Assembly (NCBI GenBank): GCA_937952285.1
Contig: CALFZE010000005.1
Span: forward strand, 1-47,246
Direction: 5' to 3'
DNA from: UBA2428 sp002343545
GTDB taxonomy: Bacteria > Bdellovibrionota > UBA2428
Length of the DNA stretch: 47,246 nt
Shown here: positions 15,275 through 24,531 of the stretch, piece by piece
How positions within the stretch are numbered: the stretch's first letter is position 1
How the letters are laid out: each line of letters opens with the position of its first letter
Made by a program: the position numbers and the translations under genes
The notes under the pieces: generated by a model
What the model saw: the letters and a program-made list of their open reading frames with translations, nothing else
What the model was told of the DNA's origin: nothing
Databases searched by the model: none

Positions 15275-16648
15275 ATGCCGGGCCTTTATATTCAAACCTT
15301 TGGCTGCCAGATGAACGTGTCCGATTCGGACCGCATGAAGGCGCAGCTCACGAACATCGGCTTCGAGTCGGTCGAAGCTCCCGGCCAGGCCGATCTCATC
15401 CTGATCAATACTTGCGCCGTGCGCGAAGGCGCCGAGACCAAGATGGCCGGCTTCGCGAATCAGCTCCGCGCTTATCGCCGCGAGAAGCCCGAGCTCGTCA
15501 TCGGCATCACGGGTTGCGTCGCCCAAGAGGAAAAAGAGAAGATCCTCGTCGACATGCCCTTCGTCGACCTCGTGTTGGGGCCCGACAACATCGACGACTT
15601 GCCGTGGAGCCTGGAAGAGATCGCCTCGCGTCGCGCGCGCGGCCTCCCCACCCAGCTCGTCCACGCCGAATTCGACACCGAACCGCGCGTTTGGAAGACC
15701 CGCACCGAGATCCTGAACGCGGGCCCCACCGCCTTCGTCTCGGTCATGAAGGGCTGCGACCACTTTTGCAGCTACTGCATCGTGCCGTATACGCGCGGCC
15801 GCGAGAAGTCGCGCCCGATGGCGGACGTCGTCGACGACGTAAAGCGGCTGATTGATCGCGGCGTGAAAGAAGTCACTTTTCTCGGCCAGAACATCAACAC
15901 CTACGGCAAGCGCTCGGAAGACGGCGATACCCTTGAGGGTCTCTTCCGCGCCGTGCACGATTTACCGGGACTGGAGCGCATCCGCTTCACGACCTCGCAC
16001 CCGGGCGACCTGAAAGACGGTCTCATCGAGTGCTACCGCGATCTGCCGAAGCTCTGCAGCTCCTTCCACCTGCCCGTGCAGTCGGGCTCGGACCGCGTGC
16101 TCCGCTCCATGCGCCGCTTCTACACGCGCGAGCAGTATCTCGAGCGCATCGCGCGCATCCGCGAGGCGCGGCCCGACGTTGCTTTCTCGACGGATATCAT
16201 CGTCGGCTTTCCGGGCGAGACCGAAGAAGACGTCGAACTCACGATCTCGCTCCTCGAGACGGTGCGCTACGACAACGTCTATTCCTTCCTCTTCTCGCCG
16301 CGCCCGGGCACGAGCGCGGCGGACCGCAAGGACGGCACGAGCGAAGGCTTGCGACTCGAGCGCCTGACGCGCGTGCAGAACGTGAACCGCCGCGTCTCGC
16401 GCGAGCTTCACGAAGCCTTCGCGGGCCGCACGGTCGAGATCCTCATCGAAGGCCCCTCGAAGAAAGACCCCAACAAGTGGACGGGGCGCAACTCGCAGAA
16501 CGTCGTCGTACACATCGACCGCGACGAAGACCTGCGCCCCGGCGATCTCGTAAAGGTCGAAGTCCTGTCGGGGAACCAAACGCACCTCAAAGCCCGCCGG
16601 GCACGCGCCGCGGACGCGACGGCCCCGGCGCCGGAGCCGCGCGCATGA
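15275..16648 (+). CDS. miaB: tRNA-2-methylthio-N6-dimethylallyladenosine synthase
   Basis: 457 residues. A radical-SAM methylthiotransferase acting on i6A37 of tRNAs. The N-terminal domain carries three Cys for the auxiliary [4Fe-4S] cluster: C11 (TFGCQMN), C47 and C81. The radical-SAM CxxxCxxC is C161/C165/C168 in GCDHFCSYCIVPYTRG, a sequence diagnostic for MiaB rather than RimO. A C-terminal TRAM domain (about 383-445) ends with LKA. Its stop TGA overlaps the ATG of the next gene. Confidence 0.96.
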   Translation: MPGLYIQTFGCQMNVSDSDRMKAQLTNIGFESVEAPGQADLILINTCAVREGAETKMAGFANQLRAYRREKPELVIGITGCVAQEEKEKILVDMPFVDLVLGPDNIDDLPWSLEEIASRRARGLPTQLVHAEFDTEPRVWKTRTEILNAGPTAFVSVMKGCDHFCSYCIVPYTRGREKSRPMADVVDDVKRLIDRGVKEVTFLGQNINTYGKRSEDGDTLEGLFRAVHDLPGLERIRFTTSHPGDLKDGLIECYRDLPKLCSSFHLPVQSGSDRVLRSMRRFYTREQYLERIARIREARPDVAFSTDIIVGFPGETEEDVELTISLLETVRYDNVYSFLFSPRPGTSAADRKDGTSEGLRLERLTRVQNVNRRVSRELHEAFAGRTVEILIEGPSKKDPNKWTGRNSQNVVVHIDRDEDLRPGDLVKVEVLSGNQTHLKARRARAADATAPAPEPRA

Positions 16649-17172
16649 AAACTCTTTCGCTTCTTCTGGCCTTCGCGGCCGCGACCACGCTCGACGCCGT
16701 CGCGCGTCCCGCCTTTCCGGGCTCGACGCGCACGGAGCCCGAAGTGCGCCTGGAATCGCGCAACATGCCGAGGACTTGCCAGTTCGTCTTCGAAGTCGAA
16801 TCCGACCTCCGGCTGCGCGCGACGGGCCTCGAAGCGGGCGAATGGAAAATGCTTTACAGCTACGTCGACGCCTACGACGCGCACGAACGCGGCCTCGAAC
16901 CCGGCGAGCTTGAGCTTCGCGACGGCCGCGCGGAGTGGAGCCTGCGCAGCTTCCACGCGCCGACGCGCTTTCTTCGCCGGATCGTCGAGTTTCACTTCGA
17001 GCAACGGAGCGCGAACGGCCGCTTGGCCGCGCGCTGGCCCCGCTCGGCTTCGCAAGTCTACCGCGCGGAATTCGGTCGCGAATTCGGCGAGCCCTGCGTC
17101 TCGAGCGGACGCCCCGACACGCCCTGGCGCGAGCGCGTCGTCGAGAGCGTCGGCGTCGACCGCCGTCGCTGA
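16645..17172 (+). CDS. Small secreted protein overlapping miaB
   Basis: 175 residues. The start codon overlaps the miaB stop (ATGA), which implies translational coupling. The N-terminus MKTLSLLLAFAAATTLDAVA is a plausible signal peptide. The mature part alternates hydrophobic and charged residues and has two Cys (one in RTCQF, one in EPCVS) that could form a disulfide. No family was recognised. Very high GC makes the opposite strand open here too, but the overlap with miaB and the signal peptide favour this frame. Confidence 0.68.
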   Translation: MKTLSLLLAFAAATTLDAVARPAFPGSTRTEPEVRLESRNMPRTCQFVFEVESDLRLRATGLEAGEWKMLYSYVDAYDAHERGLEPGELELRDGRAEWSLRSFHAPTRFLRRIVEFHFEQRSANGRLAARWPRSASQVYRAEFGREFGEPCVSSGRPDTPWRERVVESVGVDRRR

Positions 17173-17323
17173 AGCGACTCGAGATCGTCTCGACGCGTCC
17201 CGGAAACGTTTTACAATCTTTTGCGAACGACTTTTTCCGCTTTGCGAAAGGATTTCGGGACGTCCACCGAAACTCACCCCAAAGACATTGTGAAGTCTTT
17301 CCGGGACACCCGCCCCGACCGAC

Positions 17324-18106
17324 CTAAAAGCGGACGTTGAAACCGACTTCCCCGCTCCAATAGGTGACCGAGCGGGCGTGGGTCATCGCCCCGAACGAGA
17401 TTCCGATGTCGTCGTCGAAGTAGTAGCGAACGTGAAGTCCCCCGCGGAAGGGAAGCGCGCGGGCAAAGCGGAAAGTCGGGTCGTTCAGCACCGAGAAGCC
17501 GATTCGCGGGCCGACCATGAGCGCGCCGCGGTCCAGGAAGCGAAAGAGCCACTGCGCGTGCACCGGGATTTCCCACACGAAGCGGGCCGCGCTCGTCGAC
17601 GTGGCCTGCCCCTTCCAAAGGTAGAAACCCGTGCCGATCTCGAGCTGATCGTCGCGATAGTCGATGAGGCCGTTGCGCGCGGTGTTCAGCCAGAAGAGCC
17701 CGCCCACGCCGAGCCCGAGCGGACCCGAGGCGTAGGCCAAAAGCGGCGCTTCCCAGATCCACCGCGACGTCACGCGCGAAAGCTGATCCAGCACGTGGCG
17801 AAAATCCGAACGGTACGCCGGCTCCATCTCGGTCAGGTCGACGCGGGAGAGCGGCACCCAGCCCTGGTTGCGATCCAGGTCCACGATCTTGACCCAGGCG
17901 CCGCCGTACGACTCGCCGAGCGAGAGCACGACCTGACCGACGTCGAGACGCGCGCCCGTGGGCGCGCTCGAGCCCCGCGGCTCCGAGTAGATGTCCTGCG
18001 CGACGCGCAGCTTGGCTTGGATGAGCCGGCCCGTCCCGCGCGCGGCCACCGCCCCCGGCGCGGCCGCCGCGATCGCGACGACGAGCAGAGCCCGCGCGAG
18101 CTTCAC
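17324..18106 (-). CDS. Exported SH3b-like domain plus beta-barrel protein
   Basis: 260 residues from a GTG at 18106 that overlaps the stop of the upstream gene by 4 bp. After a signal peptide (about 1-22, ARALLVVAIAAAAPGAVAA), residues about 25-90 resemble a bacterial SH3 domain: LRVAQDIYSEP, VVLSLGES, AWVKIVDLDRNQGWVPLSRVDL. The remaining 170 residues look like amphipathic strands with many aromatics, ending GFNVRF, consistent with an outer-membrane barrel. SH3b domains often bind peptidoglycan, so the protein may link barrel and wall. Third gene of the HtrA operon. The domain calls are by eye. Confidence 0.72.
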   Translation of the reverse strand: MKLARALLVVAIAAAAPGAVAARGTGRLIQAKLRVAQDIYSEPRGSSAPTGARLDVGQVVLSLGESYGGAWVKIVDLDRNQGWVPLSRVDLTEMEPAYRSDFRHVLDQLSRVTSRWIWEAPLLAYASGPLGLGVGGLFWLNTARNGLIDYRDDQLEIGTGFYLWKGQATSTSAARFVWEIPVHAQWLFRFLDRGALMVGPRIGFSVLNDPTFRFARALPFRGGLHVRYYFDDDIGISFGAMTHARSVTYWSGEVGFNVRF

Positions 18107-19584
18107 GAGGGCACGCTCGCGTTTTCGGCCGGACCACTCCAGGCCTGCGTGATCGCCCAAACCGTGGCGAGAATGCCGAGCCAGCAGATGCCCATCGGCA
18201 CGCCGACCGAGGCCAGGAAGACGCCCATGATCCACGTCAGTCCGACGATCGCGAGCGTGCGTTCCGGCGAGAGCCGGAAGACTTGGCCCACGCGCAGGCC
18301 CTTGAAGGGCGAGCACCACCAACCGAGCAACGCGCCGTCGAGCGCGAACGCGAGCAGGACGGCCGCGTTCCAGTGGCCGCGCGTCGGCGGCACCGCGATC
18401 GCGAGCGCGAGCGTGACGAGCCACAGCGAGAAGATGCGCGAGCCGAGGCTGAGCCCGATGAGCCAGCCGATCGCGAAGACTTTCATGCGGAAGAGCGTGT
18501 CGCCGTACGACGACGCCAGCAACGAAGTCAGCCACGACCAGCCGTTCGCGACCAGGAAGAGGATGGGAACGGCCGCCACGAGCCAGCGCTCGCGCCACGG
18601 CTTGCGGAAGACGGGCAATCCCGCGCCCGAAGCGAGGCTACCGGGCTCGAAGATGCCGAGCGCCACCGTGCCCAGCGTAACGAAGCGGAAGGCGAAAGAT
18701 CCCAGGTAGACTTTCCACCAAGCCGCGTCCGCCGACCACTGGCCGAAGAGCGATCCGCTCCAGACCGCGACGGGCTCGAGGAGAAAACTCAGCAACAGAA
18801 AGTAGCGCGCCCGCGCGGGCGACACGAGCGGGTTATCGACCTGGTACTTGAGCGTCTTGCGCGACGGCGCCCACGAAGCCCAGACTTGCATGAGAAAGCG
18901 CGGCAAGAGAAAGAGGAAGGCCCCGAGGATCGGCAGCCTTCCGAGCTCGCTCGCGTTCCAGTCAACCGCGCGGATGCGGTAGAACATCTCCTGCACGAAA
19001 GGCCGGAAGTAATCGACCATGACGGTCGGAATATTGAGCGGGCTGCCGTCGGCCTGCCAAAGCAGCATCAAGAAGAGGCTCGCCGCGAGGGAAGTCCAGA
19101 TCGGCATGCCCAACACGAAGAGCGCGAGCCCGACCCACGGGCCCACGAGAATGCCGTTCGAGAGCTTGGAGCCGCGCCCGAACCATTCGCTCTGCAGTTT
19201 GCCCTCGGCGTCGCGAACCTCGATGCGCGCCGCGAGCTTCTTGCCCCGCTCGAACCAGACCTGAACGCGCGGGCTGCGACCGAAGGGCACGACGCGAAAG
19301 TCGCGCTGGAGTTGGCTCTTGAAGTGGTGCCCGAAGCCGTCCGTCACGTTCGCATCGGAAAAAAGGATCTCGCTGCCGCCCGCGATCTCGCGGCCCTGGG
19401 GCGAATAACGCCAGGAGCGGTAGACCGCGAGCACGGCCTCGCGTTCGAGCGTCGTGAGATCCATCCCCAGCCGCGCGACGAAGGGGAAGCTCCCGATCAG
19501 CAGGAAAAGCAGCCACGGCCAGTTGAGCCAGCCGATTCGCAGCGGTGCGCGCGTTTCCCGGCGTTGGGTTTTTTCTTCCGACAT
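18103..19584 (-). CDS. Polytopic membrane protein of unknown function
   Basis: 493 residues with about ten hydrophobic segments. The first is near residue 20-38, then a soluble stretch of about 100 residues (40-145, periplasmic if the N-terminus is inside), then clustered helices to the end. The soluble stretch includes DANVTDGFGHHFKSQLQRDF and FERGKKLAARIEVRDAEG. No transporter or enzyme motif was recognised. It begins directly at the stop of the HtrA gene (no gap) and overlaps the following SH3b-barrel gene by 4 bp, so all three are likely co-translated. Confidence 0.78.
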   Translation of the reverse strand: MSEEKTQRRETRAPLRIGWLNWPWLLFLLIGSFPFVARLGMDLTTLEREAVLAVYRSWRYSPQGREIAGGSEILFSDANVTDGFGHHFKSQLQRDFRVVPFGRSPRVQVWFERGKKLAARIEVRDAEGKLQSEWFGRGSKLSNGILVGPWVGLALFVLGMPIWTSLAASLFLMLLWQADGSPLNIPTVMVDYFRPFVQEMFYRIRAVDWNASELGRLPILGAFLFLLPRFLMQVWASWAPSRKTLKYQVDNPLVSPARARYFLLLSFLLEPVAVWSGSLFGQWSADAAWWKVYLGSFAFRFVTLGTVALGIFEPGSLASGAGLPVFRKPWRERWLVAAVPILFLVANGWSWLTSLLASSYGDTLFRMKVFAIGWLIGLSLGSRIFSLWLVTLALAIAVPPTRGHWNAAVLLAFALDGALLGWWCSPFKGLRVGQVFRLSPERTLAIVGLTWIMGVFLASVGVPMGICWLGILATVWAITQAWSGPAENASVPS

Positions 19585-20655
19585 TCAGTAGACCTCGAGG
19601 CGTTGCTTGGCGAGCGCGGCCGGTAGCGCGTCCAGTTTGAGGCGCGTCTGGTAACTCTTTCCGTCCTTGCGAAGAACTTTGAGCTCCAAAGTTTCGCCGG
19701 GCTTGGCGCTCTCGACGAGGGCCTGCAGCGCGACGCTATCCCGCACGGGCTTCCACTCCCCGCCGACGAGCGCGGCCGAGACGAGATCGCCGACCTGGAG
19801 CCCGACCCGGTGGGCCGGGCTGTCCTTCACGAGCCGGGTCACGAAGAGTCCTTTCTCGGCGCCCGAGAAACCGAAGTGACGACGGTAGGCCGTCGAGGAG
19901 GCGCGCGTCGCAAGCCCCGCGTAAGGGCGAGCCGGCAGCTCGCGACCGGCGTCGAGCTCGGGGATGACGGCCTTCACGATGTCGGAAGGGATCGCGAAGC
20001 CGATCCCCACGGCGTCGGTCTTCACGAGCGTGTTCACGCCGATGACCTCGCCCGCCGCGTTGAAGAGCGGGCCGCCCGAGTTCCCCAGGTTGATCGCGGC
20101 GTCCGTCTGCAGGAAAAGATTTTGCGGTCCCGGCCCCAAGGCACGATCCTTCGCCGAGACGATGCCGGCCGTGACCGTGGCGCCGAGCCCGAAGGGATTA
20201 CCGATCGCGACGACGGGCTCGCCGACCTTCAACGCGGCCGAGGAGCCCAGCGGAAGGGGCTGGATCTTGGTGGGCAATTCGGCACGCAAGATCGCGAGAT
20301 CCGTGCGCGGGTCCACGGCGCGGAGCTTGGCGGCGTAGGTCTCGCCGCCGTCCACGAGAATCTCGATCTGCTGGGCCTTCTCCACGACGTGAAAGTTCGT
20401 GAGGATCCACACGGGGCGCGAGCCCGCGGCCGTGGGTTTTCCCGTCGTCGAGGCGACGACGAAGCCGCTCCCCACCGCGGCGGGGGCGCCGCCGTCCGCG
20501 TTCACGACGAGATTCGTCGCTTGGATGCTGACGACCGAGGCGCGAACCTTCTCGACGAGGGAGGACACATCCGTCACCGCGATTCCGGCCCGGGCCGGCT
20601 TCGCCAAAACGCCGACCAAAACCAGTCCACCGCACGCCCAGCCGAGTCGATTCAC
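19585..20655 (-). CDS. HtrA/DegP-type periplasmic serine protease with PDZ domain
   Basis: 356 residues from GTG at 20655. GGAGGA sits 5 bp upstream; a GTG at 20670 would place the Shine-Dalgarno sequence inside the gene. A signal peptide (about 1-23) exports it. The trypsin-like domain has the catalytic triad H89 (TNFHVV), D119 (TDLAIL) and S193 (GNSGGP). A single PDZ domain follows (about 240-335, with GLFVTRLVKDSPAHRVGLQVGD). One PDZ makes it DegS-like in layout, but there is no obvious membrane anchor beyond the signal. It leads an operon with a membrane protein and an SH3b-barrel protein, so it may serve envelope quality control; that role is inferred. Confidence 0.92.
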   Translation of the reverse strand: MNRLGWACGGLVLVGVLAKPARAGIAVTDVSSLVEKVRASVVSIQATNLVVNADGGAPAAVGSGFVVASTTGKPTAAGSRPVWILTNFHVVEKAQQIEILVDGGETYAAKLRAVDPRTDLAILRAELPTKIQPLPLGSSAALKVGEPVVAIGNPFGLGATVTAGIVSAKDRALGPGPQNLFLQTDAAINLGNSGGPLFNAAGEVIGVNTLVKTDAVGIGFAIPSDIVKAVIPELDAGRELPARPYAGLATRASSTAYRRHFGFSGAEKGLFVTRLVKDSPAHRVGLQVGDLVSAALVGGEWKPVRDSVALQALVESAKPGETLELKVLRKDGKSYQTRLKLDALPAALAKQRLEVY

Positions 20656-20754
20656 CCACGTTCCTCCCACCCCGCGAGATTACGGGCCAAATCCCGCTTT
20701 TCCAAGGGGCGACGCGACGACACTTTTCGCCCGACCTGTTAGGGTCGAGCCTGC

Positions 20755-21936
20755 ATGAAAACGACGTACCTTTGCTCCCCCCTGCGCACCCCGATCGGCG
20801 CCTTCCAAGGCTCCCTCGCCGCCCTCCGCGCCCCCGAACTCGGGGCCCGCGCTCTCCGCGGCGTGCTCGAAGCGAGTCGTCTCGACCCCAAGACCATCGA
20901 CGAAGTCTACATGGGCTGCGTCCTCACGGCCGGCCTCGGTCAGGCTCCCGCCCGCCAGGCCGCCCTCGGCGCGGGACTCCCCAATAGCGTCCCCTGCACG
21001 ACGATCTCCAAAGTCTGCGGCTCGGGTCTGAAGGCCGTGATGAACGCCGACCTCAGCATCCGCGCCGGCGAAGGCGCCGCCATCCTCGCGGGCGGCATGG
21101 AAAACATGAGCCAAGCGCCCTACCTGCTGCCCAAGGTGCGCAACGGCCTGCGCATGGGTAACGGCGAGCTCGTCGATTCGCTCATCAAGGACGGCCTCTG
21201 GGACGTCTACAACGACTTCCACATGGGCACGGCCGCCGAGCTTTGCGTGCGAGAACACAAGATCACGCGCGAAAGCCAGGACGCCTACGCGACGGAGTCC
21301 TACCGCCGCGCCGCGGAGGCCATCGCCTCGGGCGCCTTCCGCGACGAGATCCTGCCGATCGAGATCGCCTCGAAGAAGGGCACGACCCGTTTCGAGGTCG
21401 ACGAAGAAGTCGGTCGCGGCGAGCCCGCCAAGTTCGCCTCGCTGCGTCCCGTTTTCGATCGCGAAGGCACCGTGACGGCCGCCAACGCGAGCTCGCTCTC
21501 GGACGGCGCGGCCGCCATGCTCGTCGCTTCGGACGAATACGTGCGCGCGCACAACCTCAAGCCCAAAGCCCGCATCGTCGCCCAGGCCCAGGCCGCGCAG
21601 GCCCCCGAGTGGTTCACCACCATCCCGGCGCTCGCCATGGATCGCGCCGTCGCGAAGGCGGGCCTCAAGCGCGCCGACATCGACCTTTGGGAGATCAACG
21701 AAGCCTTCTCGGCCGTCGCGCTCGTGAACCTCAAGCTCCTCGAGCTCGACCCGGTCAAGGTGAACGTCCGCGGCGGCGCCGTCGCGCTCGGCCATCCCAT
21801 CGGCGCGAGCGGCGCTCGCATCCTCGCCACGCTCGTGCACGCCCTCGCGCAGACCCGCAAGCGCTACGGCGTCGCGAGCCTCTGCATCGGCGGCGGCGAG
21901 GCCGTGGCCGTCGTCGTGGAAAACCTGGAGCGCTGA
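20755..21936 (+). CDS. Acetyl-CoA C-acetyltransferase (thiolase)
   Basis: 393 residues, standard for a biosynthetic/degradative thiolase. It condenses or cleaves acyl-CoA with acetyl-CoA. The nucleophilic cysteine is C88 in SKVCGSGLKA. The second active-site block GHPIGASGAR holds H347, and the C-terminal CIGGGEAVAV holds C377. An NEAFS motif (WEINEAFSAVA) is also present. No beta-oxidation or PHB genes adjoin it, so the pathway is open. The following gene starts inside its stop codon (TGATG). Confidence 0.94.
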   Translation: MKTTYLCSPLRTPIGAFQGSLAALRAPELGARALRGVLEASRLDPKTIDEVYMGCVLTAGLGQAPARQAALGAGLPNSVPCTTISKVCGSGLKAVMNADLSIRAGEGAAILAGGMENMSQAPYLLPKVRNGLRMGNGELVDSLIKDGLWDVYNDFHMGTAAELCVREHKITRESQDAYATESYRRAAEAIASGAFRDEILPIEIASKKGTTRFEVDEEVGRGEPAKFASLRPVFDREGTVTAANASSLSDGAAAMLVASDEYVRAHNLKPKARIVAQAQAAQAPEWFTTIPALAMDRAVAKAGLKRADIDLWEINEAFSAVALVNLKLLELDPVKVNVRGGAVALGHPIGASGARILATLVHALAQTRKRYGVASLCIGGGEAVAVVVENLER

Positions 21937-22745
21937 TGCCCTCGCCGCTGGAACGCCTGCGCGAGCTTTTCGAGACGACGCTCTCGGCGAGCGAAGTCGC
22001 GGATCTCTTTCTGTCGCCCCACGTGGACCCGCGCCTCTTGCGCGACTCGACGGCGGAACCCGGCCCCGCCATGTGGATCGTGAACCGCAGCGACGTCTAC
22101 GACGAAACGCTCGACGCCATGCAGACCCACGCTTGGGAAGAGATGGCCACGCGCGCGCGCGCGAAACTGCGCCAACGCCGGGGCGAGACCCTTTCGCTCC
22201 TCGAGCCCTTCGAGCTCGACGGCCCGGTCGAGGAGATTCCCGACTACGCGGTCGAGGACGTGCTCGGCCATCCCCTCGCGCCCTTCGAGGCCATGCTCTT
22301 CTTCGCCAAGGCGATCGCCGAGGACGTGCGCGGCAGCAGCGCGCTCAGCCTGACCCGCCGACTCCTCGAGCACCCGCCGAACTGGGACTTCGATCCCCTC
22401 ATGCGGCAACGCCTCGTCGAGCGTTTCTCGTACAACTTGCTCGAGGACGCCTCGCCCTACGTGCGCGCCTATTCCGCGCGGGTTCCGATCCTGCCCGCTT
22501 CGCAGATTCGCTGGGCGCTCGAGCGCGAGACCCACCCCCTCGTTTTGGGGCGCCTCTTCCAAAGTCCCGCCTTCGACGCGGAAAATTTTGGGCTCGCCGC
22601 GACGAAGGCGCTCGGGGCCGACAGCGCTTTTCCCTCGCGCGTGCTCTCGGCCGACCGCCGCCTTCCGACCGAGCTGCGTCGCCAGCTCGCGAATTCGAAC
22701 GACGAGATCACCCGCTCGTTCAGCGAATGGTACCTCTCGAACTAA
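21936..22745 (+). CDS. Uncharacterised protein translationally coupled to the thiolase
   Basis: 269 residues. The ATG shares a base with the thiolase stop (TGATG), so it is probably co-translated. There is no signal peptide or membrane helix. The sequence is helical with repeated motifs such as LLEHPPNWDFDPLMRQRLVERF and RLFQSPAFDAENFGLAATKAL, which suggests an all-alpha, perhaps HEAT-like repeat protein. No family recognised. It ends 27 bp before the convergent c-haem barrel gene. Confidence 0.75.
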   Translation: MPSPLERLRELFETTLSASEVADLFLSPHVDPRLLRDSTAEPGPAMWIVNRSDVYDETLDAMQTHAWEEMATRARAKLRQRRGETLSLLEPFELDGPVEEIPDYAVEDVLGHPLAPFEAMLFFAKAIAEDVRGSSALSLTRRLLEHPPNWDFDPLMRQRLVERFSYNLLEDASPYVRAYSARVPILPASQIRWALERETHPLVLGRLFQSPAFDAENFGLAATKALGADSAFPSRVLSADRRLPTELRRQLANSNDEITRSFSEWYLSN

Positions 22746-22772
22746 GAAGCTCCGACCCCGGCACCAAGCGGG

Positions 22773-23873
22773 CTAGAAATATCCGAAGAGCTGCAGGCTC
22801 CAGGCGTTCCGCGCGCCCGCCTTTTGGATTTCCCGCTGGTAGATCCCGATGAGCGAAACGTGCCCGAAGGCGCGCAAATCCACGCGCGGGCCGAGCTTCG
22901 TGCGGCGATCCTCGAAAGGCGCCTGGATCGACAAGGTCTCGACGGGAAAAGAAACGAGCGCGGGCCCCATCAACACGAAGGGCCGGAAGGCGACGATGTT
23001 CTCGCCGAAGCTTCCGTCGCGCTGAAAGCTGCGGCGCACGTGGCTGTATTCCCAAAGCAATCCGTAGCGCTCGGCGAGCGCGCCCCGGCCGAAGAGGGAG
23101 CCGTGCCAACGCGAAAGCGCCGACGAGCTCGCCGACAGCGAATAGGCGCCGAAACTCAGCTCACGCCGCGGCTGGTACTCGACGCGACCGCCGATCCCGT
23201 ACTCGCGGTTCTCGTCGGCTTCGTGGAAGCCGGGCCCGATCAGGAACGCGGAAAAATCGTAGTCCTCGCGGCCCCAGTAACCGCGCACGAGCGTGACGGC
23301 GTCGTCGACCCCGTGGCGGGTTTCGCCGCGCGTGTAGGCCGTGTGGTCGTCGACGAGCAAGGGAGCCGGCGCGTAATCGCGGCCGAGCTCAAGGTCGAAG
23401 CCCGTTTCCGTCCGGTAGGCGTAATAGAGCCGACGAAGCGCGAGATAATCCGTAAGGCCTTCGCGGACGGTGCCGCGCACGCCGTTGTAACCGAGGGTCA
23501 TGTGGACGCGGTGCTGATCGTTCACGGCCCAGTCTGCGAAGGTGTCGGCCTGCATGGGGAACACGGAAAGCTCCGCGCCCTCCGGCTTGACCGCCATCAC
23601 GCGCGCGTGCAGTCCCAAGCGAACGCGGTCCGCGAAGATCTTGAGCTCCGGGGACTCCTCGCCCATCTCGGCCTGCGACTTCACGAAGAAGCTCTCCGCC
23701 ATCGCGACGCTCTGGCCGTAACTCGTGAGGAGACCCCCGCCTTCGGGCGAAGCATGGCACCCGAGACAACTGCGGTAGTTCTTCGCGAAGAAGGTCGGAT
23801 GGGCCAAGGCCAGGGGAGCACCGAGACCGAGGACGACGAAAGCGAGGCCCCGCAAAGCGATTCTCTTAGCCAT
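22773..23873 (-). CDS. c-type haem motif fused to an outer-membrane beta-barrel
   Basis: 366 residues. The signal peptide ends near LALA (24). A single haem-binding CxxCH follows at once (C36, C39, H40; SCLGCHASPEGGG). Everything after about residue 70 reads as amphipathic strands (for example RVHMTLGYNGVRGT, YYAYRTETGFDLELGRDY) and the protein ends in an aromatic (LQLFGYF), typical of outer-membrane barrels. Proteins with an N-terminal CxxCH-xxPxGGG and a barrel-like body occur in other Proteobacteria; they are poorly characterised and may pass electrons at the outer membrane. It starts 4 bp after the stop of the secreted partner gene, in one operon. Confidence 0.82.
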   Translation of the reverse strand: MAKRIALRGLAFVVLGLGAPLALAHPTFFAKNYRSCLGCHASPEGGGLLTSYGQSVAMAESFFVKSQAEMGEESPELKIFADRVRLGLHARVMAVKPEGAELSVFPMQADTFADWAVNDQHRVHMTLGYNGVRGTVREGLTDYLALRRLYYAYRTETGFDLELGRDYAPAPLLVDDHTAYTRGETRHGVDDAVTLVRGYWGREDYDFSAFLIGPGFHEADENREYGIGGRVEYQPRRELSFGAYSLSASSSALSRWHGSLFGRGALAERYGLLWEYSHVRRSFQRDGSFGENIVAFRPFVLMGPALVSFPVETLSIQAPFEDRRTKLGPRVDLRAFGHVSLIGIYQREIQKAGARNAWSLQLFGYF

Positions 23874-23877
23874 GGGC

Positions 23878-24504
23878 TTACTTCAGGCGAAAGCCGGGCA
23901 ACGAAAGAATGCCGCAAGGTTCCGTGATGAAAGCGACGGCGACCTCGAGACGTTTTTGCGCGAGTTCCGGACTCGGCTCAACCGCGGCGATGAGCTGCGC
24001 CGCCGCGGCCTCGTCACCGACGAGATCGCGATAACCCAACTGGCAACGGAATCCTTCGTCCGAGGGCGCGCATTCTCCGATGGAGTTCGAGCCACCCCAG
24101 CGATCACTCGCTCCCTCGATCGGACGCAAACGGATGTCGTTGTGGGCGCCCGTGAGGAGTTCGGGCAAATCGTAAGAAATTTCCGGAACTCCGTCACGAT
24201 CACGGACGCGGTATTCCACCGGGAACGAAGCGACTTCGTTCAAGTCTTCGCGGCCTTCGGCCAACGGCACCGAATAGCTTCCCAGAATTCGCTGGTCGCG
24301 ATTGCGCTCGGCGCGGCCGGCCCGATCGGAGCCCGAACGACGCGCGACGGGAGAGAGCGGCCGGGGAAAAGCGTCAAAGGACTGAAGCAGCTTGGCCCCA
24401 AAGTCGATGGGCGTGGCCGCGGCCGAAATCGGACAGGCCGCCCAAAGCGGCGTCACCTGAAGCCCTAGCACCACCGCGCTTACCTTCACGTACTTTGCCT
24501 TCAT
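23878..24504 (-). CDS. Secreted protein upstream of the c-haem barrel
   Basis: 208 residues. A near-perfect AAGGAGG precedes the ATG. A signal peptide is predicted to about residue 22 (VTPLWA). The mature protein has four Cys (ACPIS, GECAPS, FRCQLG, EPCGI), which could form two disulfides, and no CxxCH. A middle segment (SFPVEYRVRDRDGVPEISYDLPELL) is beta-rich. No family recognised. As first gene of the pair it may be a soluble partner of the haem-barrel protein. It is divergent from the TPR regulator 157 bp away. Confidence 0.75.
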   Translation of the reverse strand: MKAKYVKVSAVVLGLQVTPLWAACPISAAATPIDFGAKLLQSFDAFPRPLSPVARRSGSDRAGRAERNRDQRILGSYSVPLAEGREDLNEVASFPVEYRVRDRDGVPEISYDLPELLTGAHNDIRLRPIEGASDRWGGSNSIGECAPSDEGFRCQLGYRDLVGDEAAAAQLIAAVEPSPELAQKRLEVAVAFITEPCGILSLPGFRLK

Positions 24505-24531
24505 GACGGCCTCCTTGTCGATCGTCTAGCC

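Noticed and set aside
17198..17306. TCCCGGAAA / TTTCCGGGA arms between two convergent genes
   Set aside because: Arms are about 90 bp apart with no T-run or supporting structure; kept out as probably incidental.
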